The notes below the pieces were generated by a model that worked only from the letters and a program-made list of their open reading frames with translations, was not told the DNA's origin and ran no database searches. A stretch of 64,000 nt of DNA, taken from positions 62,001 to 126,000 of the forward strand of contig DASTWZ010000039.1 in the NCBI GenBank assembly GCA_035765635.1. The letters are read 5' to 3'. Below are positions 18,237 to 26,664 of the stretch, one piece after another. Each line of letters starts with the position of its first letter. Position 1 is the stretch's first letter. Origin of the DNA: EW11 sp035765635. Its GTDB lineage: Bacteria > Verrucomicrobiota > Verrucomicrobiia > Opitutales > Opitutaceae. The position numbers were made by a program, and so were the translations under genes.

Positions 18237-19106
18237 ATGACCACTGTTTCTTCTCGATTTGAAACCGTAGCTCGCGTGCTGCCGAACAGCGGTCCGGCGC
18301 CGGCGGAAGTTTTTGGCGAACGCATCAGCGAACTCTACGCCCTCTCGCAAAAATCGAATTACGTCTTTGGTTCACCGCTCGGGCCATTTTACGCGGAGGG
18401 GCGGGCGTTTCATTTGCCGCGTTTCGTTTATTTCGGACCTCAGACCCACGACGCATCGCTCCGGCTGGCATTTCTCACGGGCTTCGATCGCGAAGACCTT
18501 AGGCCGGGCTTTGCCCTCGCGGATTTCGTCGAGGAACTGTCCCGCGATCCGTACCTCGGGCAGGGGCTGAATCTTTCGTTTTTTCCTCTGGTCGACGTGC
18601 TTGGTTTCAGCCGCGTCACCGGGGAGCGCGCCTTGGCCAACGCGAATTGGACCCGTTCGCGCTCGCCCGAAATCGAGTTGTTGGAAAAAGACGCGCGAGT
18701 CCGCGGCTACCACGGCTTCGTGCGTATCGAAACTTCCAATACAGATGACGAGATTTCCTTGCGTCTGCTTTTTGGCCGCCAAGAGGCGCATAAAACGCAA
18801 AAAGGAATTAAGAGTGACGGAGTGGTTTCCGAGGGTAGGGCGAGACCTCAGGGCGAGCCGTCCGACCTCCTGACCTCCGAGGATTTCGCGCCGCATGCGG
18901 TGCGTTGGGAAACGACTCAGCCCGGCGAACGCATTGGCGACGGGCCATTGACCAGCATGGATAATTTACCCGTCATGCCATTCGAGCTGCGCATTCGTCT
19001 GCCAAAGAGCTGGGCAGAGGAAACGCATCGCACTGCGATCAGTTCGATCCTCAAACGCTTCATCCTGCGCCAGCGCGCCGTGCAGGCGTTTGCCCAACAT
19101 CTTTGA
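18237..19106 (+). CDS. Degenerate M14/aspartoacylase-like protein (probable pseudoenzyme) with repeat insertion
   Basis: A 289-residue protein related along its length to the following gene. Where the neighbour has the zinc motif GIHGDEP, this one reads GFDREDL, and where it has LHSDD, this one has IETSNTDDE. All three expected zinc ligands are therefore missing, while the general acid Glu (in RWETT) may remain. Residues about 179-216 (EAHKTQKG through PQGEPSD) are translated from two genomic repeats (families D and C) inserted in frame at 18774-18886. The function is unknown; a regulatory or partner role to the active paralogue in sulfate uptake is a guess. Confidence 0.65.
   Translation: MTTVSSRFETVARVLPNSGPAPAEVFGERISELYALSQKSNYVFGSPLGPFYAEGRAFHLPRFVYFGPQTHDASLRLAFLTGFDREDLRPGFALADFVEELSRDPYLGQGLNLSFFPLVDVLGFSRVTGERALANANWTRSRSPEIELLEKDARVRGYHGFVRIETSNTDDEISLRLLFGRQEAHKTQKGIKSDGVVSEGRARPQGEPSDLLTSEDFAPHAVRWETTQPGERIGDGPLTSMDNLPVMPFELRIRLPKSWAEETHRTAISSILKRFILRQRAVQAFAQHL
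18774..18886 (+). repeat. Repeat fragments of families D and C inside a coding sequence
   Basis: 18774-18812 resembles the start of family D (GCCGC-AAGAGGCGC, then AAACGCAAAAAGGA). 18835-18860 is a half copy of family C. Both are read through in frame by the M14-like gene at 18237. Confidence 0.75.
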
Positions 19107-19167
19107 GGGTGAACGGCATCCGCCGTGCTTTTGACCAAGTCTTCGAACAGAAATAAATTTTCCCGCC

Positions 19168-19965
19168 ATGGTGCAGATTATTCCTCAGTCTTCGCGCAAT
19201 CTGCGCGCTTTGTTCGGCCCGCTCTTCGAGTTGGCGGAGCAATGCCCTGAAGTCATCGGCTCCATGGCGGGAACCTTTTCGTATCAACAAAACCGATACG
19301 GCATCTCCCGCTTCGTTTTCGTCGGGCCGGAAACCGAGGTCCGGCCCATCCGGCTTGGGCTTTTCGCCGGGATCCACGGCGACGAGCCGGCAGGCTGCGA
19401 AGCGCTGGTGCGATTGCTCGTCGATCTCACCGAAAATCCCGAACGCGCGACCGGCTACGACTTGATCGTGTATCCCGTCTGCAATCCCACCGGCTACGAA
19501 GACCGCACGCGCCACAATCGCGCCGGCTCGGACTTGAATCGCGAGTTCTGGAAAAGTTCGACGCATCCGGAAGTCCGCATTTTGGAAAACGAACTGCGCA
19601 CGCATAAATTCGACGGTCTGATCACGCTGCATTCCGACGATACGTCCGAAGGCATTTACGGCTACGCGCATGGTCGGTTGCTCAACGAAGAGTTGCTGCG
19701 GCCGGCGCTCCGCGCCTGCGAGGGAATTTTGCCGCGCGATCCGAGGGCGAACATCGACGGCTTCGTCGCGACCGAAAGCATGCTGTGCGATTGTTTTCCC
19801 GGCGTGCTCTCCGCGCCGCCCGAGCAGGAGCCGAAACCTTTTGATCTGATTTTCGAAACACCCGCGCTCGCCCCTTACGATCATCAAGTTGACGCGACGG
19901 TTGTCGCGCTGAAGTCAGTGCTTTCTGAATATAGACGCTTCATCGCGTTCGGTCAGAACCTGTAA
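19168..19965 (+). CDS. M14 family zinc carboxypeptidase / succinylglutamate desuccinylase-like protein
   Basis: A 265-residue cytosolic-type protein (no signal peptide). The M14 active site looks complete: zinc ligands His70 and Glu73 (GIHGDEP) and His155 (ITLHSDD), the substrate-binding Arg in SDLNREF (about 125), and the catalytic Glu in IFETP (about 230). The short form fits the aspartoacylase/desuccinylase group. It lies between a degenerate paralogue and cysT (10-base gap), so it is co-transcribed with sulfate uptake genes. Its substrate could be an acylated or peptide form of a sulfur amino acid (speculation). Confidence 0.75.
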   Translation: MVQIIPQSSRNLRALFGPLFELAEQCPEVIGSMAGTFSYQQNRYGISRFVFVGPETEVRPIRLGLFAGIHGDEPAGCEALVRLLVDLTENPERATGYDLIVYPVCNPTGYEDRTRHNRAGSDLNREFWKSSTHPEVRILENELRTHKFDGLITLHSDDTSEGIYGYAHGRLLNEELLRPALRACEGILPRDPRANIDGFVATESMLCDCFPGVLSAPPEQEPKPFDLIFETPALAPYDHQVDATVVALKSVLSEYRRFIAFGQNL

Positions 19966-19975
19966 TTTTCAACGG

Positions 19976-20803
19976 ATGTCTATCGCGCGTTCACAGCGGT
20001 CGGTCTTGCCGGGCTTTGGCCTCTCGCTCGGCTTCACCCTTTTTTATCTTTGCCTCATCGTGCTCGTGCCGCTCGCGGCCACGTTCGCGAAGACGTTTGG
20101 AATGACCTGGCACGATTTCGTCACGGCCGTCGCGTCACCTCGCGTGCTCGCTTCGTATCGCATCAGCTTTCTCGCCTCACTGGCCGCCGCGGCGGTCAAC
20201 ATGATCTTCGGGCTCATCGTCGCCTGGGTGCTCGTCCGTTATCGTTTTCCGGGCAAGCGCATCGTCGACGCGCTCGTCGATTTGCCTTTCGCGCTGCCCA
20301 CCGCGGTCGCGGGCATCGCGCTCACGCAGATCTACGCGAAGAGCGGATGGGTGGGCCAGTATCTCGAACCGCTCGGAATCAAGGCCGCGTATTCCGAAAT
20401 CGGCGTTTTCATCGCGCTCACGTTCATCGGCCTGCCATTTGTCGTTCGCACCTTGCAGCCGGTGCTGGAGGAACTCGAACCCGAGATCGAAGAAGCCTCG
20501 GCCACGCTCGGCGCTTCGCGCTGGCAAACCATCACGCGCGTCATCCTGCCGGAACTTTTTCCCGCGCTGCTCACCGGCTTTGCCTTGTCCTTCGCCCGCG
20601 CCCTGGGCGAATACGGCTCCGTCGTTTTCATTTCCGGAAACATGCCGATGCGCACGGAAATCGTTCCGTTGCTCATCATCACCAAGCTCGAGCAATACGA
20701 CTATCGCGGCGCCACTGCGATCGCCGTCGTGATGCTGGTGGCCTCCTTCATTTTGCTGCTCTGCATCAATCTGCTGCAGAAGTGGAGTCGCAAGCACGTG
20801 TAG
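19976..20803 (+). CDS. cysT: Sulfate ABC transporter permease CysT (CysU)
   Basis: A 275-residue inner-membrane protein with about six hydrophobic helices. The cytoplasmic EAA loop reads EASATLGASRWQTITRVILP (near residue 180), and the DLPFALPTAVAGIAL segment is typical of CysT/CysU. With CysW it forms the channel for sulfate (or thiosulfate) delivered by Sbp and driven by CysA. Confidence 0.94.
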   Translation: MSIARSQRSVLPGFGLSLGFTLFYLCLIVLVPLAATFAKTFGMTWHDFVTAVASPRVLASYRISFLASLAAAAVNMIFGLIVAWVLVRYRFPGKRIVDALVDLPFALPTAVAGIALTQIYAKSGWVGQYLEPLGIKAAYSEIGVFIALTFIGLPFVVRTLQPVLEELEPEIEEASATLGASRWQTITRVILPELFPALLTGFALSFARALGEYGSVVFISGNMPMRTEIVPLLIITKLEQYDYRGATAIAVVMLVASFILLLCINLLQKWSRKHV

Positions 20804-20876
20804 CAGATCCCCGCGCCCGACCCGCATCCGCACCTGTCATTCTTCATTCATCACTCATCCTTCTTCCTTTGTCTTA

Positions 20877-21761
20877 ATGTCTGCCGTCGCCTCCTCTCTT
20901 CACGCTCGCCGCTCTGTCGTGGAGCATGCCGCTCCTCGGGCGACGCATGATCCGCATTGGGCCCGGTGGTTGCTGCTGGGCCTGGCGTTCGCGTTTCTCG
21001 CGTTGTTTCTGTTCCTGCCGCTGATCGCGGTATTCACGGAAGCACTACGCAAGGGACTCGCGGTTTATTTTGCGGCGTTCAAGGACCCGGATGCGATTTC
21101 GGCCATCAAGCTCACGCTGACCGCCGCGGGAATTTCCGTGCCGCTCAATTTGGTGTTTGGTGTCGCGGCGTCCTGGGCGATCACGAAATTTTCGTTTCCC
21201 GGCAAGAGTCTGCTCATGACGCTGATCGATTTGCCGTTCGCCGTTTCACCGGTGATCTCGGGCTTGATCTACGTGCTCGTGTTCGGCGCGCAGGGCTGGT
21301 TCGGACCGTGGCTCAACGATCACGATATAAAAATCATCTTCGCCGTTCCAGGCATCGTCCTGGCCACGACGTTTGTCACGTTTCCATTCGTCGCGCGCGA
21401 ATTGATCCCGCTCATGCAGGCGCAGGGAACCGACGAGGAATACGCCGCGATCAGCCTCGGCGCGAACGGCTGGCAAACGTTCTGGCGCGTCACCGTGCCG
21501 AATATCCGCTGGGGACTTTTCTACGGCGTCATTCTCTGCAACGCCCGCGCGATGGGCGAATTCGGCGCCGTCTCCGTCGTGAGCGGACACATCCGCGGCG
21601 AAACAAACACGATGCCGCTGCACATCGAAATTTTATACAACGAATACAACTTCGTGGCGGCCTTCGCCGTCGCGTCCCTCCTCGCGCTGCTCGCCATCGT
21701 CACGCTCGTCCTGAAGAGCATCATCGAGTGGAAGCACCAGGAGTCCCGAGCGGCGGAGTAG
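20877..21761 (+). CDS. cysW: Sulfate ABC transporter permease CysW
   Basis: A 294-residue inner-membrane permease with about six helices, the DLPFAVSPVISGLIYVLVFG segment and the EAA-type loop (EYAAISLGANGWQTFWRVTVP). The final part, HIRGETNTMPLHIEILYNEYN, is characteristic of CysW. The first 30 residues are a variable cytoplasmic tail. It pairs with CysT. Confidence 0.95.
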   Translation: MSAVASSLHARRSVVEHAAPRATHDPHWARWLLLGLAFAFLALFLFLPLIAVFTEALRKGLAVYFAAFKDPDAISAIKLTLTAAGISVPLNLVFGVAASWAITKFSFPGKSLLMTLIDLPFAVSPVISGLIYVLVFGAQGWFGPWLNDHDIKIIFAVPGIVLATTFVTFPFVARELIPLMQAQGTDEEYAAISLGANGWQTFWRVTVPNIRWGLFYGVILCNARAMGEFGAVSVVSGHIRGETNTMPLHIEILYNEYNFVAAFAVASLLALLAIVTLVLKSIIEWKHQESRAAE

Positions 21762-21807
21762 TCCGCCGCCTCTTCAATGGCTACCCTTACAAAAGGATGT
21801 TCAACTC

Positions 21808-22863
21808 ATGAGTGTCTCGGCCCAAAACATCTCCAAGACGTTCGCGCGCTACACCGCGCTCGATCATGTCTCGCTCGACGTGCCGAGTGGAAAACTGATC
21901 GCGCTGCTCGGCCCTTCCGGCTCCGGCAAGACCACGCTGCTCCGCATCATCGCTGGACTCGAACACGCCGACAGCGGCAGCGGACAAATCGCGTTCGACG
22001 ATCAGGACGTGACGAACAAACCGGCCGGCGAGCGCGGCGTCGGCTTTGTGTTTCAGCACTACGCCCTTTTTCGCCACATGACCGTCGCCGAAAACATCGC
22101 GTTCGGGCTGCGCGTCCGCCCGAGCAAGACTCGTCCGTCCAACGCAAAAATCCGCGAGCGGGTGGGGGAGCTGCTGAAATTGGTCCAGCTCGATGGCCTG
22201 CACAGCCGTTATCCGAATCAGCTTTCTGGCGGACAACGCCAGCGCGTCGCTCTCGCCCGCGCCCTCGCGGTGGAGCCGAGGGTTCTTCTGCTCGACGAAC
22301 CGTTCGGCGCGCTCGATGCGAAGGTGCGCAAGGAATTGCGCCGCTGGCTGCGCCAGTTTCACGAAGAGGTTCACCTCACCACGCTCTTCGTCACGCACGA
22401 TCAGGAAGAAGCTCTCGAGATCGCCGACGAGGTCGTGATCATGAATCAGGCGCGTATTGAACAAGTGGGTACACCGCAGGATGTCTACGACCGGCCCGCG
22501 AGTCCCTTTGTCTACAAATTTCTGGGCAACGTGAACGTCCTTCGCGACGTCGACACTTGGTCGAACACCGGCCCGATCCACGACAACGGCCGGCTCGCTT
22601 CGGATGGCTTGCTCTACGTTCGCCCGCACGAACTCGCCGTGGTTGAAGATCGCCGCGGCGCGACCGGCGTTCCGGCCGTCTTGCGTTTCCTGCATGGCGC
22701 GGGCTCGCAGGTTCAGGCCACCTTCGAACTCATCTCGACCCACGAGCACGTGGACGTGGAACTTTCGCGCAGCGAGTTCGCCGCGCTTAACCTGAAAATC
22801 AATTCACGCGTGCTGCTCCGCCTGCGCGACACGCAGGTTTTCCAGCAGGACTACGCCATCTGA
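21808..22863 (+). CDS. cysA: Sulfate ABC transporter ATPase CysA
   Basis: A 351-residue ATPase: Walker A GPSGSGKT (residues 35-42), signature LSGGQRQR, Walker B LLLDEPFGALDAKVR and switch VTHDQEEAL. The C-terminal 110 residues form the TOBE-like regulatory domain of CysA proteins, ending with the LRDTQVFQQDYAI tail. The start has an AAAGGATG ribosome site 12 bases upstream. It energises CysT/CysW. Confidence 0.95.
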   Translation: MSVSAQNISKTFARYTALDHVSLDVPSGKLIALLGPSGSGKTTLLRIIAGLEHADSGSGQIAFDDQDVTNKPAGERGVGFVFQHYALFRHMTVAENIAFGLRVRPSKTRPSNAKIRERVGELLKLVQLDGLHSRYPNQLSGGQRQRVALARALAVEPRVLLLDEPFGALDAKVRKELRRWLRQFHEEVHLTTLFVTHDQEEALEIADEVVIMNQARIEQVGTPQDVYDRPASPFVYKFLGNVNVLRDVDTWSNTGPIHDNGRLASDGLLYVRPHELAVVEDRRGATGVPAVLRFLHGAGSQVQATFELISTHEHVDVELSRSEFAALNLKINSRVLLRLRDTQVFQQDYAI

Positions 22864-22992
22864 ATCAGCGAGTTGCGCTGAGCCGTTCGCTCGAAAAAAG
22901 CGCTTGAGCACAAAACCCCGACTACACTTATCTGGAAACTCAGGAAAGTTCCGATGGTCACTTTCTAAACCTCAAAGCTAAACAACATCCAT

Positions 22993-23982
22993 ATGGGCAA
23001 GATCTATAACGATATCACCGAAACGATCGGAAACACGCCTCTCGTGCGTTTGAATCGCACGGCCGCGGCGCACGGCGCGCAGGCCGACATTCTGCTGAAG
23101 CTCGAATTTTTTAACCCTCTCTCGAGCGTGAAGGATCGCATCGGTAACGCGATGATCGACGACGCGCTGAAGAGCGGAAAGATCAACAAGGACACCGTTC
23201 TGATCGAGCCGACGTCGGGCAACACGGGTATCGCGCTCGCCTTCGTGGCCGCGGCCAAAGGTCTCAAGCTCATCCTCACGATGCCGGAGACGATGTCGCT
23301 CGAACGCCGCAAGCTGCTCAAGATTCTCGGCGCGCGTCTCGTCCTCACCGAAGGACCGAAGGGCATGAAGGGCGCGATCGCGAAAGCGGAAGAGCTGCAA
23401 TCGAAAATCCCGAACAGCATTATTCTCCAGCAATTCGCCAATCCCGCGAATCCCGCAGTGCACCGTCGCACAACGGCCGAAGAAATCTGGCGCGATACGG
23501 ATGGCAAGGTCGACATCGTCGTCTCGGGCATCGGCACCGGCGGCACGATCACCGGTATTGGCGAGGTGTTGAAGCCGCGCAAACCGAGCCTGCACGTCGT
23601 GGCGCTCGAGCCCGATTCGTCGCCCGTGCTCTCGGGCGGTCAGCCTGGTCCGCACAAGTTGCAGGGCCTCGGCGCCGGTTTCATCCCGCCCATCCTCAAC
23701 ACGAAGGCCTACGACGAAGTGATTCGCGTCAAGGAAGCCGACTCGGCTCCGATCTCGAAACAGGTCAATCAGCTCGACGGCATTCCGATCGGCATCTCCG
23801 CCGGCGCCGCGGTCTGGGCCGCGATCGAGTTGTCCAAGCGTCCGGAAAACAAGGGCAAGACGATTGTCGCGATCATCCCGTCCTCCAGCGAACGCTATCT
23901 CTCCACCTGGCTCTTTGCCGACGTCAGCCCGGAAAGCGATTCGATCGACGACCTGCTCGGCGCTGCCGCAGCCGCCAAGTAA
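22993..23982 (+). CDS. cysK: Cysteine synthase A (O-acetylserine sulfhydrylase)
   Basis: A 329-residue PLP enzyme that makes cysteine from O-acetylserine and sulfide. The PLP lysine is in SSVKDRIGNAM (about residue 46), the substrate loop is TSGNTGIALAF, and the phosphate loop is GIGTGGTITGIG. Length and C-terminus (PSSSERYLSTWLF) match CysK rather than CysM. It lies 129 bases after cysA, so it may have its own promoter as well as read-through. It marks the end point of the sulfur pathway encoded around it. Confidence 0.95.
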   Translation: MGKIYNDITETIGNTPLVRLNRTAAAHGAQADILLKLEFFNPLSSVKDRIGNAMIDDALKSGKINKDTVLIEPTSGNTGIALAFVAAAKGLKLILTMPETMSLERRKLLKILGARLVLTEGPKGMKGAIAKAEELQSKIPNSIILQQFANPANPAVHRRTTAEEIWRDTDGKVDIVVSGIGTGGTITGIGEVLKPRKPSLHVVALEPDSSPVLSGGQPGPHKLQGLGAGFIPPILNTKAYDEVIRVKEADSAPISKQVNQLDGIPIGISAGAAVWAAIELSKRPENKGKTIVAIIPSSSERYLSTWLFADVSPESDSIDDLLGAAAAAK

Positions 23983-24000
23983 ACAATTCAAAAAACCGTA

Positions 24001-24196
24001 GCCGCAAAGAGGCGCAAAAAAACGCAAAGAGGATTTTGGGTTCGTCCACGTCGCTCGCAACATCTGGTCCACAACCCGGTTGGGGTATCGGTTTGTAACT
24101 CCAAACCAAAATACCAGACCGCTTTCAGGTGTCGGATGGCTGAGTCGGCCCGAACAAGTAATCATCCTCTTTGCGACTCTTGAGCCTCTTTGCGGC
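24001..24196 (+). repeat. Repeat family D, copy 1
   Basis: A 196-base element bounded by GCCGCAAAGAGGCGC and its near reverse complement GCCTCTTTGCGGC. The core is GGTTGGGGTAT followed by a small palindrome (GTTTG-TAACTC-CAAAC). A second copy in the same orientation lies at 37460-37651. The remaining bases to the next gene (24197-24355) show no other gene. Confidence 0.85.
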
Positions 24197-24355
24197 CAAT
24201 AAAATCACCGTGGCCAAGCCCCGCGCTTTGGCTGCGGCTCCGGCGCGCTGACCACAGCGGCGCTTTTCAGGTCAGGGGTTAGTTTTCGCCCACCCGCACC
24301 ATCGGGAGGCTTTTATTCTCTGCTCAGTGAACCCAACCGTACGAACGGAGGCTTC

Positions 24356-24406
24356 ATGAAAAATGGTTATTCATGGAATCCGGTCGGTTCACTCACACCG
24401 TATTAG
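24356..24406 (+). CDS. Possible 16-residue leader ORF overlapping the AprA-like gene
   Basis: ATG at 24356 is preceded at four bases by GGAGG (24347-24351), the only good ribosome site here. It encodes MKNGYSWNPVGSLTPY and stops at 24404-24406, overlapping the start of the AprA-like gene (24373) in another frame. It may couple translation, or the ribosome site may serve the larger gene at long spacing. Confidence 0.4.
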   Translation: MKNGYSWNPVGSLTPY

Positions 24407-26109
24407 AAACTGACGTCCTCGTCATCGGCGGCGGCACCGCAGGCTGCGTCGCCGCGATCAAAGCGAAGGAGGCTCTGCCCAACGGCTCGGTGCTGTTGCT
24501 GGAAAAAGCCAACGTCAAACGCAGCGGCGCCATCGCGCTCGGCATGGACGGGGTGAACAACGCCGTGATCCCGGGCCACGCCACGCCCGAGCAGTACGTG
24601 AAGGAAATCACGATGGCCAATGACGGCATCGTGAACCAGGAAGCCGTCCTGGCCTACGCGCGGCAGAGCTTCGGCATGATCCAGGAGCTCGAAAGCTGGG
24701 GCGTGAAATTTCAGAAAACGCCCGGTGGGGACTACGACATGAAGAAGGTCCACCACAAGGGCAGCTACGTCCTGCCAATGCCGGAGGGTTACGACATCAA
24801 GAAAATCCTAACGCGCGTCATACGCCGCGTTGGCGTGCGCACGGAAAACCGCTTCATGGCGACGCGGGTCCTGCTCGACGAGGGCAGGGCGGCGGGGGCG
24901 CTGGGCTTCAATGTCCGCACCGGCGAGTTCGTCATCATCCGCGCCAAGGCCGTGATCCTTTCGTGTGGCTCAGCCGGGAGGTTAGGTTTGCCCGCCTCGG
25001 GCTATCTGATGGGCACTTACGAGAATCCGGCGAACGCCGGCGACGGTTTCGCCATGGCGTTTCACGCCGGCGCCGAGATGAGCAATCTCGAATGCTTCCA
25101 GGTCAATCCGCTGCTCAAGGACTACAACGGGCCGGCCTGCGCTTATGTCAGCGGGCCCTACGGCGGCTACACTGTGAACGCGAAGGGCAATCGTTTCATG
25201 CTCTCGGATTACTGGAGCGGCCAGATGATGCTCGAATTCTACCGCGAGCTGAACGGACCGAACGGACCCGTTTACCTGAAGATGAATCACCTCGCGCCCG
25301 AAACGGTGACGGAGATCGAACAGATCCTCCACACTACGGAGCGTCCGAGTCGCGGACGCTTCCATGCCGGCCGGGGAATTCATTATGGAGAACAACCGAT
25401 CGAAATGGCGGTGTCCGAGATCGGCTTGTGCTCCGGCCATAGCGCCTCGGGGGTGCGGGTGAGTCACCGCGCCGAAACGACCGTGCCGGGACTCTACGCC
25501 GCGGGCGACATGGCCTCCGTGCCGCACGGCTACATGCTCGGCGCATTCACCTATGGAAAGATCGCCGCGGGCAGCGCGACCGAATATATCCGTTCCGTGG
25601 ATACGCCGACGATCGATGAGGGGCAGGTCGAGCGGGAACGCCTTCGCGTGCACGGTCCGCTCTCGAGACCCGACGGCATTCCGCCGCATCAATTCGAGTA
25701 CAAGTTGCGTCGCCAGGTGAACGACTACCTCCAGCCGCCGAAGACGGCTTTCAGGCTGGAGCGTGGCCTCGCCTACTTCGATCGCGCCAGCGAGGAACTC
25801 GAACAACTCGGCGCGCGCGAACCGCACGACCTGATGCGAGCCATGGAATGCCACTTCATCCGCGATTGCGCCGAGATGGCCGCGCGCTCCTCGCTCTTCC
25901 GCACAGAGAGCCGATGGGGTCTCTATCACTACCGTCTCGATTTCTCCGAGATGAACAACGCCGAGTGGTTCGCTCACTCGATCCTCCGCCGCAATCCCGG
26001 CGGCAAAGTCGAAACCTACAAACGTCCCATCGAGCCCTACGTCGTCCCGCTCACCGAAGAGGAGCTGCGCGGCTACCACCAACTGCGAATCGCGAAAAGC
26101 GAAGGCTGA
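24373..26109 (+). CDS. AprA-like FAD flavoprotein (adenylylsulfate reductase alpha / fumarate reductase family)
   Basis: A 578-residue flavoprotein. The FAD-binding Rossmann motif is DVLVIGGGTAGC (residues 14-25). Segments GRLGLPASGYLMGTYENPANAGDG, shown here as RLGLPASGY and NPANAGDGF, and the C-terminal SRWGLYHYRLDF resemble AprA more than SdhA/FrdA. True AprA is longer (over 600 residues), so this is a divergent relative. It is followed by a two-cluster ferredoxin and lies after cysK, so a redox step on an oxidised sulfur compound is likely, but the substrate is not proven. There is no signal peptide. The last residues (KSEG) and stop come from a family A repeat. Confidence 0.72.
   Translation: MESGRFTHTVLETDVLVIGGGTAGCVAAIKAKEALPNGSVLLLEKANVKRSGAIALGMDGVNNAVIPGHATPEQYVKEITMANDGIVNQEAVLAYARQSFGMIQELESWGVKFQKTPGGDYDMKKVHHKGSYVLPMPEGYDIKKILTRVIRRVGVRTENRFMATRVLLDEGRAAGALGFNVRTGEFVIIRAKAVILSCGSAGRLGLPASGYLMGTYENPANAGDGFAMAFHAGAEMSNLECFQVNPLLKDYNGPACAYVSGPYGGYTVNAKGNRFMLSDYWSGQMMLEFYRELNGPNGPVYLKMNHLAPETVTEIEQILHTTERPSRGRFHAGRGIHYGEQPIEMAVSEIGLCSGHSASGVRVSHRAETTVPGLYAAGDMASVPHGYMLGAFTYGKIAAGSATEYIRSVDTPTIDEGQVERERLRVHGPLSRPDGIPPHQFEYKLRRQVNDYLQPPKTAFRLERGLAYFDRASEELEQLGAREPHDLMRAMECHFIRDCAEMAARSSLFRTESRWGLYHYRLDFSEMNNAEWFAHSILRRNPGGKVETYKRPIEPYVVPLTEEELRGYHQLRIAKSEG
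24966..24985 (+). other. Bipartite motif TGGCTCA-N8-GTTAG, site 2
   Basis: Inside the AprA-like gene. The right half is read as codons AGG and TTA, which look rare in this GC-rich window. Confidence 0.55.
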
Positions 26110-26346
26110 AAAGGAGAAGGCTGAAAAGGAGAAGGCTGAAGGAATGAAGGCTGAAGGCTGAAAGCAGCATGAAGAATGACAATTCCCGCATGACCAACTT
26201 TCCGAGGGTAGGGCGAGACCTCAGGGCGAGCCGCAACGCCGAGTCCGCATCTGACTCCGTCCACCAACCTATCTCTCCGAATGAGCCGCGCGCTCAAAGC
26301 CTCTCAACTCAAAATAAAACAAACTTCGTCTCACTCATTTCCTCAC
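26098..26346. repeat. Family A tract and family C half copy before the ferredoxin gene
   Basis: 26098-26166 is a run of GAAGGCTGAA units, and 26208-26234 is a half copy of the palindromic element. The frame is open from 26281 into the ferredoxin gene, but those residues are unlike ferredoxin. No separate gene is seen. Confidence 0.7.
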
Positions 26347-26661
26347 ATGTCCGCCACTCTCCCACAAAAAGTCGCCGGCAAATTAAAATTTAGCTCGGAA
26401 ACCGAGGCCGCCGCAGCCGCGCGCGTCACGCCGAATCGGCAAACCGTAAAAGCCTTCGACGTCCCCGTCGTCGTCGATGAAGCCAAATGCATCACCGGCT
26501 GCCACGTCTGCGTGGAGTCCTGCCCGGTCGACTGTCTCGCGATCAATCCCGCGACGACCAAATCCCACATGAAGTTCGACGACTGCTGGTACTGCCTCGC
26601 CTGCGAGGTGGACTGCCCGACGAACGCTATAACCGTGAAAATGCCCTTCCTGATCCGCTGA
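26347..26661 (+). CDS. Ferredoxin with two [4Fe-4S] sites, AprB-like partner
   Basis: A 104-residue protein. Cys48, 52, 55 and 59 (CITGCHVCVESCP, with a three-residue first gap) and Cys80, 83, 86 and 90 (CWYCLACEVDCP) can hold two [4Fe-4S] clusters; Cys63 is extra. About 40 residues precede the clusters. It ends three bases before the HEAT gene and follows the AprA-like gene, so it is the probable electron carrier or beta subunit of that enzyme. It is shorter than classical AprB, which has a C-terminal tail. Confidence 0.82.
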   Translation: MSATLPQKVAGKLKFSSETEAAAAARVTPNRQTVKAFDVPVVVDEAKCITGCHVCVESCPVDCLAINPATTKSHMKFDDCWYCLACEVDCPTNAITVKMPFLIR

Positions 26662-26664
26662 ACT

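Noticed and set aside
22978..24165. 395-codon minus-strand frame
   Set aside because: Antisense to cysK and running into a family D repeat. High GC gives long chance frames here.
24373..26109. Succinate dehydrogenase or fumarate reductase flavoprotein
   Set aside because: Sulfur gene context, a two-cluster ferredoxin partner and the C-terminal SRWGLYHYRLDF pattern fit AprA-like better. No SdhB, SdhC or SdhD is nearby.
26098..26166. CRISPR-like short repeats (GAAGGCTGAA units)
   Set aside because: Units are 7-10 bases and directly adjoining with no unique spacers of constant length, and no cas genes are present. They are simple repeats.
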